Assembly: GCF_025938095.1 (NCBI RefSeq)
Contig: NZ_JAPCZF010000003.1
Span: 744,001-808,000 of the forward strand
Reading direction: 5' to 3'
DNA from: Novosphingobium sp. JCM 18896
GTDB taxonomy: Bacteria > Pseudomonadota > Alphaproteobacteria > Sphingomonadales > Sphingomonadaceae
Length of the DNA stretch: 64,000 bases
Both the position numbers and the translations under genes were made by a program. Below the pieces are notes generated by a model. That model worked only from the letters and a program-made list of their open reading frames with translations, was not told where the DNA came from and searched no databases. Every line of letters starts with the position of its first letter. Within the stretch, counting starts at the first letter, position 1. Positions 17,943 through 26,947 of the stretch are shown here, piece by piece.

Positions 17943-18866
17943 GTGCAGATCGACTACGTCGTGGAGAAGCTGGAAGTCGTGAAGCTCGACATCGCGCGCG
18001 CGGACGGACTGCTCGCTCGGCATGATCTGATGAGCCCCTATGTCTGGGAAGAGCAGGGTCGGCGGCACCTGCTGGTACGCGTACTCGACAACCCGCTCGG
18101 GCCGGACGATCCGACCGGTGTGATATACGCCGGCACTTCCGAAGACGGCCTGCATTTCACGATGCACGAGCAACCGGCGATCGCTCCGGGACCGGAAGCG
18201 TCGGACCTCGGCGGTGTCGAGGATCCTACTGTGGTAACCGCGCGCGAAGGGGCACTGCTCGTCTTCTACACCGGGGTCGACGCGGCTCGTGCGCAAGGCT
18301 CGCTGCTCGTCGCCAAAGGCCCGGGCCTCGATCACCTGCGCAAGCAGAAAGTGCTGCTCAAAGCGCCCGAAGGTGCGGGCAACATCAAGGAAGCGACAGT
18401 GGCTCAAGGTGCCGACGGACGCTGGCGTCTGTTCTACGAATATGCCCGGGAGTTTGACGGACAAGGAGCCTCGCGCATCGGCCTTGCGCTTGCCGATGGT
18501 CCTGAGGGGCCTTGGGAGTCGGTCACCGATCCCTTCACCATCCGCGCAAGGGCGTGGGACAACTGGCACCTGTCGACGGGGCCTATCGTCGCACGTCCGG
18601 GGCAGCCGCCCGTGATGTTCTATAATGGTGCGACGGCCGACGCGCGCTGGCGGATCGGCTGGATCGCCTTCGACGAGAATTATTCCCGCGTGGTCGATCG
18701 CTGCGTGGAGCCCATGCTGGTTCCGCCGCCCCCTAAGGAGCGCGCGGGGACCGACATAGCTTTCGCTGCGTCGTGCCTGGACGACGGCGAGACCATTTTG
18801 CTCTACTTCTCGCTCGAAGACCGCGTCCTGCGACGAGCACATGTCCGGCGGTACGACCGGAGCTGA
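17943..18866 (+). CDS. GH43/GH130-like five-bladed beta-propeller protein
   Basis: The 307-aa protein shows repeated beta-propeller segments and the motif GGVEDPTVV near residue 90. It also has LLVFYTGVD, WRLFYEYARE and MFYNGATAD, typical of GH130 mannoside phosphorylases and their uncharacterised relatives. There is no signal peptide, so it is probably cytoplasmic. The start is GTG at 17943, just after the SDR stop. Pairing with an SDR suggests sugar or glycoside metabolism, but phosphorylase activity is not shown. Confidence 0.75.
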   Translation: MQIDYVVEKLEVVKLDIARADGLLARHDLMSPYVWEEQGRRHLLVRVLDNPLGPDDPTGVIYAGTSEDGLHFTMHEQPAIAPGPEASDLGGVEDPTVVTAREGALLVFYTGVDAARAQGSLLVAKGPGLDHLRKQKVLLKAPEGAGNIKEATVAQGADGRWRLFYEYAREFDGQGASRIGLALADGPEGPWESVTDPFTIRARAWDNWHLSTGPIVARPGQPPVMFYNGATADARWRIGWIAFDENYSRVVDRCVEPMLVPPPPKERAGTDIAFAASCLDDGETILLYFSLEDRVLRRAHVRRYDRS

Positions 18867-19067
18867 AGGGGATCCACAGCGGAGCGCGAGCGACGTCGGG
18901 CAGGGCCGCCGCCCGCTATTTGCCGCTCGCAATTCGCAACCGTTCATCGCTGTCGGCGAAGGAGCATTCCAAAGGGGCCGGGGCACGAGTGCCAACAACG
19001 GACCCCGCGGCTCAGGCAATCTTAACTCGCGTCTGGAAAAGGATTCTCTCGTCAGTTCGAGATCCAT

Positions 19068-20162
19068 ATGACCCTTCCCGATATCGAAACCCTTCGCATC
19101 TGCAGCGTGCTGAATGCTCTGGCCTGCGGTTCGATCTTCTTCATCCTGTGGATCTGCCGGCGAGCCGAGATCCACCTTGCATACTGGGCGGCGAGCTCCT
19201 TCCTGTACTGCGCCACGCTGCTCGGGCTCGCCTGGATCGGCCATGCTGGGCTTGCCGGAAGCAGCGTGCTTTTCGCGTTGCTCGCGATCAGCAACCTGAT
19301 CCCGATCCTCGGCTTGCGCCGTTTCGAAGGGCGACCGCAGTTCGAGAGCTGGATGGTCTTGCCGGTCGCCTTTGCTGTTGCGGGACACGCGGTGACGGCG
19401 CTTCTCGTCGATGCGGGTCTGCTCGCGGCGCGGTATGGAGAAGCGGGCGATGCGTTGGGCCTTGCCGGGGCGATGCTGACGAGCGGCCTCGTCATGTTGA
19501 ACGGTCCCGCGCGGGGTCAGCGCATCGCCGGCTTTGCCATGCTCGGATATCTGCCGGGTTTCGCGATCGTGATGCTGACGCCCATCCTGGGTGACTATCA
19601 GGCTCCCATTGCCATGGTGCCCATGCTTGCGGACATGCTGCTTTTGCCCGTGCTCAACGTTGGCCTTCTCGCCATTCCGCTCGACCGCGCGCAGGAAAAC
19701 CTCCGGCAGGCGGCCCTGCGCGATCCGCTGACCGGCGCCTGGAACCGCGCCGGGCTCGACGAGCAGAAGGCGCTGCTATGGCGTCCGGAGGCCGGGGTGA
19801 TCGCGATCGACGTCGATCATTTCAAGTCGGTCAACGACCGGCAGGGCCATGCTGCCGGTGACGCCGTGCTCGTCGAGATTGCGCAGGCCGCGATGAAGGT
19901 TTGTGGCGCGCTTGGCGGCGCGCTCGCGCGCGTCGGGGGAGACGAGTTCGTGATCCTGCTTCCCAGAGCCCAGGACCTTCGCCCCGCGGCCGCTACGTTG
20001 ATGGCACGGGTCGAGCCTGCCCAGACCCAATCGACCTGGTCGCTCAGCATGGGACTCGGGACGATCAAGCGCGACGAGGCCGATTTTCAAGGCGCCCTGC
20101 GCCGGGCGGACGAGGCCCTCTACGATGCGAAGGCGAAAGGACGTAACCGGCTCGCGGCCTAG
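19068..20162 (+). CDS. Membrane-bound diguanylate cyclase (GGDEF)
   Basis: The 364-aa protein has six or seven hydrophobic segments in residues 1-205 and a C-terminal GGDEF domain. Key elements are DPLTGAWNRAGL, the DVDHFKSVND metal/substrate region and an intact active site RVGGDEF. The RxxD inhibitory I-site normally just upstream of GGDEF is absent (ALGG at that place), so feedback inhibition by c-di-GMP at that site is not expected. It should make c-di-GMP in response to a signal sensed in the membrane. The start is the ATG at 19068. Confidence 0.92.
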   Translation: MTLPDIETLRICSVLNALACGSIFFILWICRRAEIHLAYWAASSFLYCATLLGLAWIGHAGLAGSSVLFALLAISNLIPILGLRRFEGRPQFESWMVLPVAFAVAGHAVTALLVDAGLLAARYGEAGDALGLAGAMLTSGLVMLNGPARGQRIAGFAMLGYLPGFAIVMLTPILGDYQAPIAMVPMLADMLLLPVLNVGLLAIPLDRAQENLRQAALRDPLTGAWNRAGLDEQKALLWRPEAGVIAIDVDHFKSVNDRQGHAAGDAVLVEIAQAAMKVCGALGGALARVGGDEFVILLPRAQDLRPAAATLMARVEPAQTQSTWSLSMGLGTIKRDEADFQGALRRADEALYDAKAKGRNRLAA

Positions 20163-20519
20163 TGCGCATGAGGAAAATGGGATCGGGCTATCAAGAGCGG
20201 GGGCATCGCGGCGAAACTAGAAGCTCTGCTCAATTGAAGGCGGTAAGGGGCGATCGCCCTCAAGGCTTTCCCTTCGGCGCGTCGCCAGTCGTTGGCGGGC
20301 GATCGGCAAGGCCGCGAATAGGCAACCTATCTGGTTTGCCGAGGGAGCGACGAAAAAAGGCATTGCAGTCTCGGCTCTGAGTTCTCTTGCCTTTCCTCGT
20401 CGGCAAACGCGATCCGGATGTGGATTATTCGAGCCGGATTTCTTTTGGCGCAAGCTGCTCTGCTTACGACGTCGATCCGGGCGATGGCGTGGATGCGCAG
20501 TCTCGCCGTTGCCACCGCT
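20163..20519. other. Gene-free stretch between convergent genes
   Basis: This interval lies between the stop of the diguanylate cyclase and the stop of the TIGR02588-like gene. Short frames on both strands show no family resemblance or ribosome binding site. No clear terminator hairpin was identified by eye. Confidence 0.5.
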
Positions 20520-20921
20520 TCAGGGGACTTGATAGCCGAGCGGCCTCATGCGAACGATCAGTCCAGCCGGATCGTGCTCGAAGTAGAGCCCGCCCTCGGC
20601 GCGGCCGTTTCCGGGGACGTAGTCGACGAGCGCGGAACTGGTCTCGACGACACGATCACCATCGAGGAGCCGGCCTTCGATCTGGACCTCGGCAGCATCC
20701 CCGCCCGCGACATTGACCGCCTTGAAGAGCATGACGTAGCCCGTCGCCGTCCTCGTTATCCGGCCGGGCTCGATGCTGACCACCGCAGGGGCGCTCGAAG
20801 GTCGGGTCAGGGCATCGCGGCCCACGATGACGAGCAGGGCGATCAGGAAGACCAGGCCGATGCCGCCGGCTATCCATTCCAGAACCGGGGTCTTCGCGGC
20901 GATTTTACGGGATCCAGCCAA
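20520..20921 (-). CDS. TIGR02588 family membrane-anchored protein
   Basis: The 133-aa product has one N-terminal transmembrane helix (about 15-37: WIAGGIGLVFLIALLVIVG) followed by an extracytoplasmic beta-rich domain (VSIEPGRITRTATGYVM and later). It matches TIGR02588, which is typically encoded beside TIGR02587, as here. The start is TTG, chosen because AGGAGA lies 6 nt upstream and the previous stop is 11 nt away; no suitable ATG exists. Function unknown. Confidence 0.8.
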   Translation of the reverse strand: MAGSRKIAAKTPVLEWIAGGIGLVFLIALLVIVGRDALTRPSSAPAVVSIEPGRITRTATGYVMLFKAVNVAGGDAAEVQIEGRLLDGDRVVETSSALVDYVPGNGRAEGGLYFEHDPAGLIVRMRPLGYQVP

Positions 20922-20932
20922 GTCGCTTCTCC

Positions 20933-21805
20933 TCAGACCACCAGCCGTGCGATCGCCGCTCCGACCGAAGCCGGAAAACCGAGCACGACCATATTGGCGG
21001 CAACGACGTCGAGGGCCGCGCCGTCGATGCGCCCGAAAGTCCACAGGACGTAAAGGCTGACGAGCATCGCGATCCCGTAGCCGGGGCAGGTGAAGGCCCA
21101 GAACACGCGTCCCGTGCCATAGCCCTCGGGAGCTTCCTCCCGTCCCGCCAGACCCACGGTGTAGACGAGCGCATGGAGCGCGATCAGCGAGATCAGAATG
21201 AGGGCGAGGGTATGCCAGGCGGTCATCTTGAGCCCGATGAGCACGACCTCCTCGGTTGGCGCGACGTTGAAGGCGAGAAACAGGGCGCCGGCCATCATGA
21301 GGAAAAGCTGCCCGGCGTAGCCCGCCGAACGGGCTTCCTCTTCCTCGCGCTTTTCGCCTTCGCCATCGCCGAGCTGCTTGCGCGCGAGCATCGCACCAAA
21401 GCTCGCCGGCACGGATTGGACTGCGATCATACCGGCAATTTCATGCAGCGGGCTGTCCTTGGAGATCAGCCCGAGGACCGTGAGTGCCAGGGCAGAGACG
21501 GTGATCCCCACGGCATAGGCGCCGAGCGCGTCGAGAACATCCTCGGCGAGGGTTTCGGTCGGCTCGAAGCCGCCGAAGCGGGACAGTACGACGAGGACCG
21601 CAAAATTCGAAAGGATGAAGGCGAGGAGCCGAAAGGGATGGATGGCGAAACCCAGCGTCCACATTTCCATCGTCATCAGCAGCGGCAGTCCGAAGATGAT
21701 GGCGCCGGCAAAAGCCCGCGCCAGTCCCTTCGCATAGACCTCGTTGGAGTTCGCGGGGGCATCGCGATCGGCCCGGCCATGTTCGGCAGTGCGCGCTTGA
21801 GTCAT
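20933..21805 (-). CDS. TIGR02587 family integral membrane protein
   Basis: The 290-aa protein has about seven hydrophobic helices with short loops and an acidic Glu-rich cytoplasmic loop (GEGEKREEEEARS) near residue 150. The arrangement matches the TIGR02587 family of uncharacterised membrane proteins, always paired with TIGR02588. The start MTQARTAEHG at 21805 is preferred; the frame is open upstream, but that extension runs antisense to other genes. It forms an operon with the TIGR02588 gene. Role unknown. Confidence 0.85.
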   Translation of the reverse strand: MTQARTAEHGRADRDAPANSNEVYAKGLARAFAGAIIFGLPLLMTMEMWTLGFAIHPFRLLAFILSNFAVLVVLSRFGGFEPTETLAEDVLDALGAYAVGITVSALALTVLGLISKDSPLHEIAGMIAVQSVPASFGAMLARKQLGDGEGEKREEEEARSAGYAGQLFLMMAGALFLAFNVAPTEEVVLIGLKMTAWHTLALILISLIALHALVYTVGLAGREEAPEGYGTGRVFWAFTCPGYGIAMLVSLYVLWTFGRIDGAALDVVAANMVVLGFPASVGAAIARLVV

Positions 21806-21909
21806 GCTGTGATCGCCATAGTCGTTGTCACTCCGGCCAAACGCGCGGCATGCCGTCGATGTGCCCAGAGATTTGCCAAGCAATTCAGCAAGCCTTGGTC
21901 CTTTCCTCT

Positions 21910-22278
21910 TTAGATGCCCTCGGGTTTTTCCTGAACCATGGCGAGGAGGCGCTGCGCGACCCGTTCGATGTCCTTGCTCGACAGGTTCTCCAGATCGACG
22001 AATGCCGATGCCTCGCCTCCCGCGTCGGCCAGCACTGCGTCGAGCTTCAATTGCAGGACACGCGAATCCCGGTTCTGCGAGTTCTGGATCAGGAACACCA
22101 TCAGGGTGGGGACGATCGAACACGCCGTGTTGATGGTAAGCTGCCAGGAATCCGAGAAGCGAAACACCGGCCCCAGGGCCAACCACGCGGCCACGATGAC
22201 CAACGTGCCGAGGAAGGCCCAGGGCGAGCCCGCGGCGTCGGCCGCATGCTTGGCAAAGCGATGAAATGTTTCGATCAT
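21910..22278 (-). CDS. Low-affinity iron permease family protein
   Basis: The 122-aa protein has a signature N-terminus (FHRFAKHAADAAGSPWAFL), two transmembrane helices (about 20-40 and 47-66), FLIQNSQNRDSRVLQLKLD, and an amphipathic tail. This matches the bacterial low-affinity iron permease family (PF04120), whose transport role in bacteria is unproven. GGAGG lies 5 nt before the ATG at 22278. It is transcribed in the same direction as the TIGR02587/TIGR02588 pair, about 100 nt upstream of it. Confidence 0.88.
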   Translation of the reverse strand: MIETFHRFAKHAADAAGSPWAFLGTLVIVAAWLALGPVFRFSDSWQLTINTACSIVPTLMVFLIQNSQNRDSRVLQLKLDAVLADAGGEASAFVDLENLSSKDIERVAQRLLAMVQEKPEGI

Positions 22279-22386
22279 GATGCCTCCATGTCGGCACCTG
22301 ATCGCTTGGCGCCGCCGTCGGTTCCCGCGCGAGTGTCGGTTCCGAGCGAACCGTGGCCGCGCCAGCCACCGCTTCTTGGGGCAGCC

Positions 22387-22411
22387 GCAACTTCGGCCTG
22401 CGCGGATCGTT
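22387..22411 (+). promoter_or_regulatory. EcfG-like promoter candidate for the DUF2231/PQQ-dehydrogenase operon
   Basis: GCAAC at 22387-22391, 16 nt, then CGTT at 22408-22411 (extended CGTTAG) matches GGAAC-N16-CGTT with one mismatch in the -35. It lies 28 nt upstream of the DUF2231-like start. This is a weak, position-based call. Confidence 0.35.
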
Positions 22412-22439
22412 AGGTGGGGACGTCCCAAGGAGCTCCCGA

Positions 22440-22865
22440 ATGGTCGCCGAGCGACTCCACCACCCGATCCACCCGCTTCACGGCATCGTCCTCGGCGCCT
22501 TGCCGACGCTGTTCGGCGCGGCCTTTCTGGCCGATGTCACCTACCTGCGAACGGCCCAGATTCAGTGGTCGAACTTCGCGCAGTGGGCGATCGCGGGCGG
22601 TCTGATCGTCGGCGCGCTCGCCTTGATTCCGGCGGGCTTCACACTGCTGCGACATATCGTCGGCGCCCGCGCGCGTCCGCTGCTCTATCTCGCGCTGCTG
22701 GCCGGCCTGTGGATCGTCGCTTTCGTCAATATGCTGCTGCACAGCCGCGACGGCTGGTATTCGGTGACGATTACGGGAGCGGTCCTGTCGTTCGCCACGA
22801 CGGTCCTGGCGATCGCCGCGGCCTGGGTCGGCTATTCCGGATTTGCCCGGCGAGGAGAGGCATGA
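22440..22865 (+). CDS. DUF2231-like four-helix membrane protein
   Basis: The 141-aa protein begins HHPIHPLHGIVLGALPTLFG, the His/Pro-rich opening typical of DUF2231, and has four transmembrane helices. AAGGAG lies upstream of the ATG at 22440. The stop overlaps the start of the PQQ-type dehydrogenase lipoprotein by 4 nt. DUF2231 proteins are often found beside secreted redox enzymes, which suggests a membrane partner or electron-transfer role for the dehydrogenase; this is inference. Confidence 0.8.
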   Translation: MVAERLHHPIHPLHGIVLGALPTLFGAAFLADVTYLRTAQIQWSNFAQWAIAGGLIVGALALIPAGFTLLRHIVGARARPLLYLALLAGLWIVAFVNMLLHSRDGWYSVTITGAVLSFATTVLAIAAAWVGYSGFARRGEA

Positions 22866-24205
22866 TGCGCCGCGGATGGATTGCCGGGGCTGCGATGGTG
22901 CCGCTCGTCGTCCTGCTCGCCGCCTGCGGCAGCAAGAGCGAGACTGCGCAATACGGTTCCGACCCGCGTCTTCCCGCGCGCGAAACCGGGCTGCTACCGA
23001 CGATCGCCGTCGCCGGGCCGACGGGATGGGACGGCCAGAAACCGACGGTTCCTGCGGGCTTTCGCGTCGAGGCGATCGCGACGGGACTGAAGATGCCGCG
23101 TCAGATGCTCGTCCTGCCCAACGGTGACATCCTCGTCGCCGAGGGTGCGGGCAAGTCCGCGCCGGCGCTGCGGCCCAAGGATATCGTCGCGGGCTTCATC
23201 AAGGCGCGCGGCAAGAGCAAGGTCGAAGGCGGGAACCGCATCACGCTGCTGCGCGATGCCGACGGAGACGGTCGCTACGAACTACGCACGACCTTCATCT
23301 CGGGCCTCAATGCGCCCTATGGCCTGGCTTTCTTCAACGGCTCGCTTTTCGTCGCAAACCAGGATGCGCTGCTGCGCTTTGCCTATGTCGAGGGCCAGAC
23401 GCAGATCACCACGCCGGGCGCCAAAGTCGCGGATCTGCCTGCCCAGATCAACCACCACTGGACCAAGTCGCTCGCGCTCAGTCCCGACGGTGCCAAGGCC
23501 TATGTGGGCATCGGTTCGAACAGCAACATTACCGAGCGGGGCATGGCGGCCGAGCTCGACCGCGCGATGGTCTGGGAGATCGATACGGCCACGGGCGCGC
23601 ATCGCCCCTTCGCGACGGGTCTGCGCAATCCGAGCGCGCTGGCGATCGACCCGGGCAGTGGGCAGCTCTGGGCGGCGGTGAACGAACGCGACGAGCTGGG
23701 GCCGGACCTCGTGCCCGACTATGTGACCGCGGTACGACCGGGCGCCTTCTATGGCTGGCCCTACAGTTACTGGGGGCAGCACGTGGACCCTCGCGTCCAT
23801 CCCGGCGATCCCAAGAAGGTCGCCGCGGCACTGCGTCCGGACTACAGCCTGGGCTCGCACGTCGCGCCGCTCGGCCTGGCCTTCGCGGCGCCGGCTCTGG
23901 GGGCGAACTTCGCGCAGGGCCTCTTCGTCGGCGAGCACGGCAGCTGGAACCGCAAGGCCTTGAGCGGCTACAAGGTGGTCTTCGTGCCGCTGGCGGGTGG
24001 CAAGCCGAGCGGAGCGCCGGTCGACTTCCTGTCCGGATTCCTCGATGCCGATGGCAAGGCCCGCGGCCGGCCCGTCGGCGTGACGGTCGACCCGCGCGGC
24101 GCGGTGATCGTCGCCGACGATCTGTCGCAGACGGTATGGCGCGTGACCCCGCTCAGCCCGCCATCAGCGCCGGCAGCGCTTGCCAAGCCACCGCCAGCAG
24201 GCTGA
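22862..24205 (+). CDS. PQQ-dependent sugar/sorbosone dehydrogenase-like lipoprotein
   Basis: The 447-aa protein starts with a lipoprotein signal (VVLLAACGS lipobox near residue 21). A six-bladed beta-propeller of the soluble glucose/sorbosone dehydrogenase family follows. Blade motifs include MPRQMLVLPNGDILVAEGAG, LNAPYGLAFFNG, HHWTKSLALSPDG, TGLRNPSALAIDP, PGAFYGWPYSYWG and GEHGSWNR. The enzyme would oxidise a sugar or polyol outside the cytoplasm using PQQ. No PQQ synthesis genes are nearby. Its 3' end overlaps the convergent small membrane gene by 53 nt. Confidence 0.88.
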   Translation: MMRRGWIAGAAMVPLVVLLAACGSKSETAQYGSDPRLPARETGLLPTIAVAGPTGWDGQKPTVPAGFRVEAIATGLKMPRQMLVLPNGDILVAEGAGKSAPALRPKDIVAGFIKARGKSKVEGGNRITLLRDADGDGRYELRTTFISGLNAPYGLAFFNGSLFVANQDALLRFAYVEGQTQITTPGAKVADLPAQINHHWTKSLALSPDGAKAYVGIGSNSNITERGMAAELDRAMVWEIDTATGAHRPFATGLRNPSALAIDPGSGQLWAAVNERDELGPDLVPDYVTAVRPGAFYGWPYSYWGQHVDPRVHPGDPKKVAAALRPDYSLGSHVAPLGLAFAAPALGANFAQGLFVGEHGSWNRKALSGYKVVFVPLAGGKPSGAPVDFLSGFLDADGKARGRPVGVTVDPRGAVIVADDLSQTVWRVTPLSPPSAPAALAKPPPAG

Positions 24206-24428
24206 GGCCAGCCCCAGCGCCGGCCACCGAGCGGCGCCAGGCGGCAAAGGGATCGTCGCGGCGCAGGCGGGAAATGATCCGTAGAAACCAGACGTCCGCG
24301 CCAAGGCAGACCAGGGTGAGCGCGGCGACCGCCGCGCGATGGGGCGCGATCTCGGCGATCGCGTAGAGCCCGAAGAAATGCAGCGCCCAGACGAGCATCC
24401 CGCCCAGCAGGATCAGCCAGGTTCTCAT
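24153..24428 (-). CDS. Small three-helix membrane protein of the oxidase operon
   Basis: The 91-aa protein has three hydrophobic segments (MRTWLILLGGMLVWALHFFG; a middle helix with VAALTLVCLGADVWFL; and a C-terminal GAGLSLLAVAWQALPAL). The ATG overlaps the stop of the oxidase subunit I-III gene by 4 nt (ATGA), so it is coupled to it. It may be an accessory subunit, comparable in position to a subunit IV, but no family is recognised. The end overlaps the convergent dehydrogenase gene by 53 nt. Confidence 0.75.
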   Translation of the reverse strand: MRTWLILLGGMLVWALHFFGLYAIAEIAPHRAAVAALTLVCLGADVWFLRIISRLRRDDPFAAWRRSVAGAGAGLSLLAVAWQALPALMAG

Positions 24429-26947
24429 GCGCCTATCGCGCGGGCGAAAAGCGTGCCGACCAGGCCTTGCGCGCCGGCATAGCCGACGAACAGGCAGGTC
24501 AGATCCAGCGTGTTGTTGCGGGTCTGGCTGACCAAGTTCTTCACCGCGCGCCAACCGAGATAGCCGGCCATCAGCACGGCGATCGCGCCGACCATCGCCT
24601 GCAGGCAGAGGATGGCGTTGACCGCGGCGCTCTGGCCGCTCGTATCGGGCGGCAGGAGCGCGAGCCACGCGCGCGCATCGAGCCAGGTCAGCAAGAGCGC
24701 AGCCACGGCAGCGAGGATCACGGGGATCGTCGCCCAGCTGTTGCCCCTGCGATGGAGCCGCCGCGTCGCCCAGGCCGCGAAAACGACGCCGACATAGCCC
24801 GCCGCGATCGCCAGGCCCTCGGTCAGGGGCAGCGGCTTGGTCCAGAAGCCCGGCTGGTTACCCCAGAGGAAGGCGAGGCTGAACAGCGCCATGGCGAAGA
24901 TCATGCCCATCACGATCATGAGGATCACCATCGCCCACCAGCCATGGCTAGCGGGCCCGGTGACATAGGTCGGCACGCGGATGCCCGCGCCGATGTCGAC
25001 GTCGCCCTGGTCGACGGGCTGGTCGGTGTCCCACAGCCAGCGCAGGACCGCGATCGTCGCCAGGGCGCCGCTGACCCAGGCAAAGGTGTAAGCCTGCACG
25101 GTGAGGGCGAGAAAGAAGCCCGCCGTCAGGATCGCCGCCGCGAAAGGCCAGGGCGAGGGGCCGGGCATGATCTGCAGATACTGCGGCTCGGCGAGAAGCG
25201 GGCTGGTGACGATCGTCTCGCGCCGGCCGGTCGCCGAATTGGGCAGGAAGTAGCGCCCCTCTTCGACATCGTCCGAAAGACCAGGATCGTCCCACAGCGG
25301 CTCGCGGCTTTTCACTACGGGGATCGAGCGCGTCGAGTACAGTTCGGTGGGCAGCCATTCGAGCGTGCCCGCACCATAGGTGTTGCCGGCATTGCCGCCG
25401 CCCGGCGCAAGGCGGAAGCGGCGGCCCATGTCGATGAGGAACAGCGCGATGCCGAGCGCCAGCATGAAGGCACCTATCGTCGAGATCAGGTTGGGCAGGT
25501 CCCATCCGGTGCCCGGCAGGTAGGTGTAGATGCGCCGCGGCATGCCCATGAGCCCGGCGAGATGCATTGGCATGAAGGCGACATTCATGCCGACGAACAT
25601 CAGGCCGAAGACCCATTTGCCGAGCCGCTCCGACAGTGCCGTGCGGCTGACCATCGGTGTCCAGTAGTACATCGCGGCGAACAGCGGGAAGACCATGCCG
25701 CCGATCAGCACGTAGTGGAGATGGGCGACGATGAAATAGGTGTCGTGCACCTGCCAGTCGAAGGGCACGAGCGCGACCATGACGCCGGTCAGCCCGCCGG
25801 TGACGAAGATTACGACGCTTCCCATCGCGAAGAGCCCGGGCGTGTTGAACCGCGGCTTGCCGATAGCGAAAGTCGCGATCCACGAGAAGACCTGGATGCC
25901 CGCGGGAACGGAGACCGCCATCGAGGCCGCGGAGAAGAACCCCGCGGTCATCGGCGGCAGTCCCGTCGCGAACATGTGGTGGGCCCAGACGCCGAAGCTG
26001 ATGAAGCCCGTGGCGACCATGGCGAGGACGATCAGCCGGTAACCGACAAGTTCGGTCCGGGCGATCGTCGGCACGATCATGCTCATCATGCCCGCGGCCG
26101 GCAGGAAGATGATGTAAACCTCGGGGTGGCCGAAGAACCAGAACAGGTGCTGCCACAGTAGCGGATCGCCGCCGCGGGTCGCATCGAAGAACGGCCAGTT
26201 GAAGGCGCGCTCGATCTCGAGCAGCAGCGTCGCGAGGATCACGCTCGGGAAGGCGATGACGATCATGACCGCGAAGACCAGCATGGCCCAGGCGAAGATC
26301 GGCATCTTGTCGAGGCTCATCCCCGGCGCGCGCGTGCGCAGCACGCCGACGATGATCTCGATCGCGCCGGCGATTGCGCTGATCTCGATGAAGCCGATGC
26401 CGAGCAGCCAAAAGTCGGTGTTGATGCCCGGCGAATAGGACTTGGAGGTCAGCGGCGGATACATGAACCAGCCGCCGTCGGGGGCGAGCCCGACGAACAG
26501 CGAGGCGAAGAAGGCGAGGCCGCCCACGGCGTAGGCCCAGAAGGCGTAGGCGGACAGGCGCGGAAAGGGCAGGTCGCGCGCGGCGAGCATCTGCGGCAGC
26601 AGCAGCACGCCCGCAGCCTCGACCATCGGCACGGCGAAGAGAAACATCATCACCGTGCCATGCATGGTGAAGACCTGGTTGTAGGTCGCCTGCGGCAGCA
26701 CCTCCATCAGCGGCGCGGCAAGCTGGACGCGCATGACCAGCGCGAGCAAGCCGGCGAGCAGGAAGAACAGGAAGGCCGTGGCGAGGTAGTAGATGCCGAC
26801 GTAGTTGTTGTTGACGACGGTCAGGTATTCCCAGCCTTTGGGCGCGCACCAGATGCGCTTGAGCTGTGCTTCCTCGTGCCTCGGCCGCTCGCCCTTCGTC
26901 GGAAAACGATCGTAGAGCGCGGGATCGAAGCCCGTTTCAGACCTCAC
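24425..26947 (-). CDS. Cytochrome c oxidase subunit I-III fusion
   Basis: The 840-aa protein fuses a heme-copper oxidase subunit I (about 1-570) to a subunit III (about 610-840). Subunit I shows the low-spin heme ligand region VFTMHGTVM (His96), the CuB/Tyr motif GHPEVY at 273-278 containing the helix-VI Glu of A1-type oxidases, VWAHHMF for the CuB histidines and DTYFIVAHLHYV for heme a/a3. The enzyme reduces O2 at the cytoplasmic membrane and pumps protons. The gene overlaps subunit II upstream by 4 nt and a small membrane gene downstream by 4 nt. Confidence 0.96.
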   Translation of the reverse strand: MRSETGFDPALYDRFPTKGERPRHEEAQLKRIWCAPKGWEYLTVVNNNYVGIYYLATAFLFFLLAGLLALVMRVQLAAPLMEVLPQATYNQVFTMHGTVMMFLFAVPMVEAAGVLLLPQMLAARDLPFPRLSAYAFWAYAVGGLAFFASLFVGLAPDGGWFMYPPLTSKSYSPGINTDFWLLGIGFIEISAIAGAIEIIVGVLRTRAPGMSLDKMPIFAWAMLVFAVMIVIAFPSVILATLLLEIERAFNWPFFDATRGGDPLLWQHLFWFFGHPEVYIIFLPAAGMMSMIVPTIARTELVGYRLIVLAMVATGFISFGVWAHHMFATGLPPMTAGFFSAASMAVSVPAGIQVFSWIATFAIGKPRFNTPGLFAMGSVVIFVTGGLTGVMVALVPFDWQVHDTYFIVAHLHYVLIGGMVFPLFAAMYYWTPMVSRTALSERLGKWVFGLMFVGMNVAFMPMHLAGLMGMPRRIYTYLPGTGWDLPNLISTIGAFMLALGIALFLIDMGRRFRLAPGGGNAGNTYGAGTLEWLPTELYSTRSIPVVKSREPLWDDPGLSDDVEEGRYFLPNSATGRRETIVTSPLLAEPQYLQIMPGPSPWPFAAAILTAGFFLALTVQAYTFAWVSGALATIAVLRWLWDTDQPVDQGDVDIGAGIRVPTYVTGPASHGWWAMVILMIVMGMIFAMALFSLAFLWGNQPGFWTKPLPLTEGLAIAAGYVGVVFAAWATRRLHRRGNSWATIPVILAAVAALLLTWLDARAWLALLPPDTSGQSAAVNAILCLQAMVGAIAVLMAGYLGWRAVKNLVSQTRNNTLDLTCLFVGYAGAQGLVGTLFARAIGA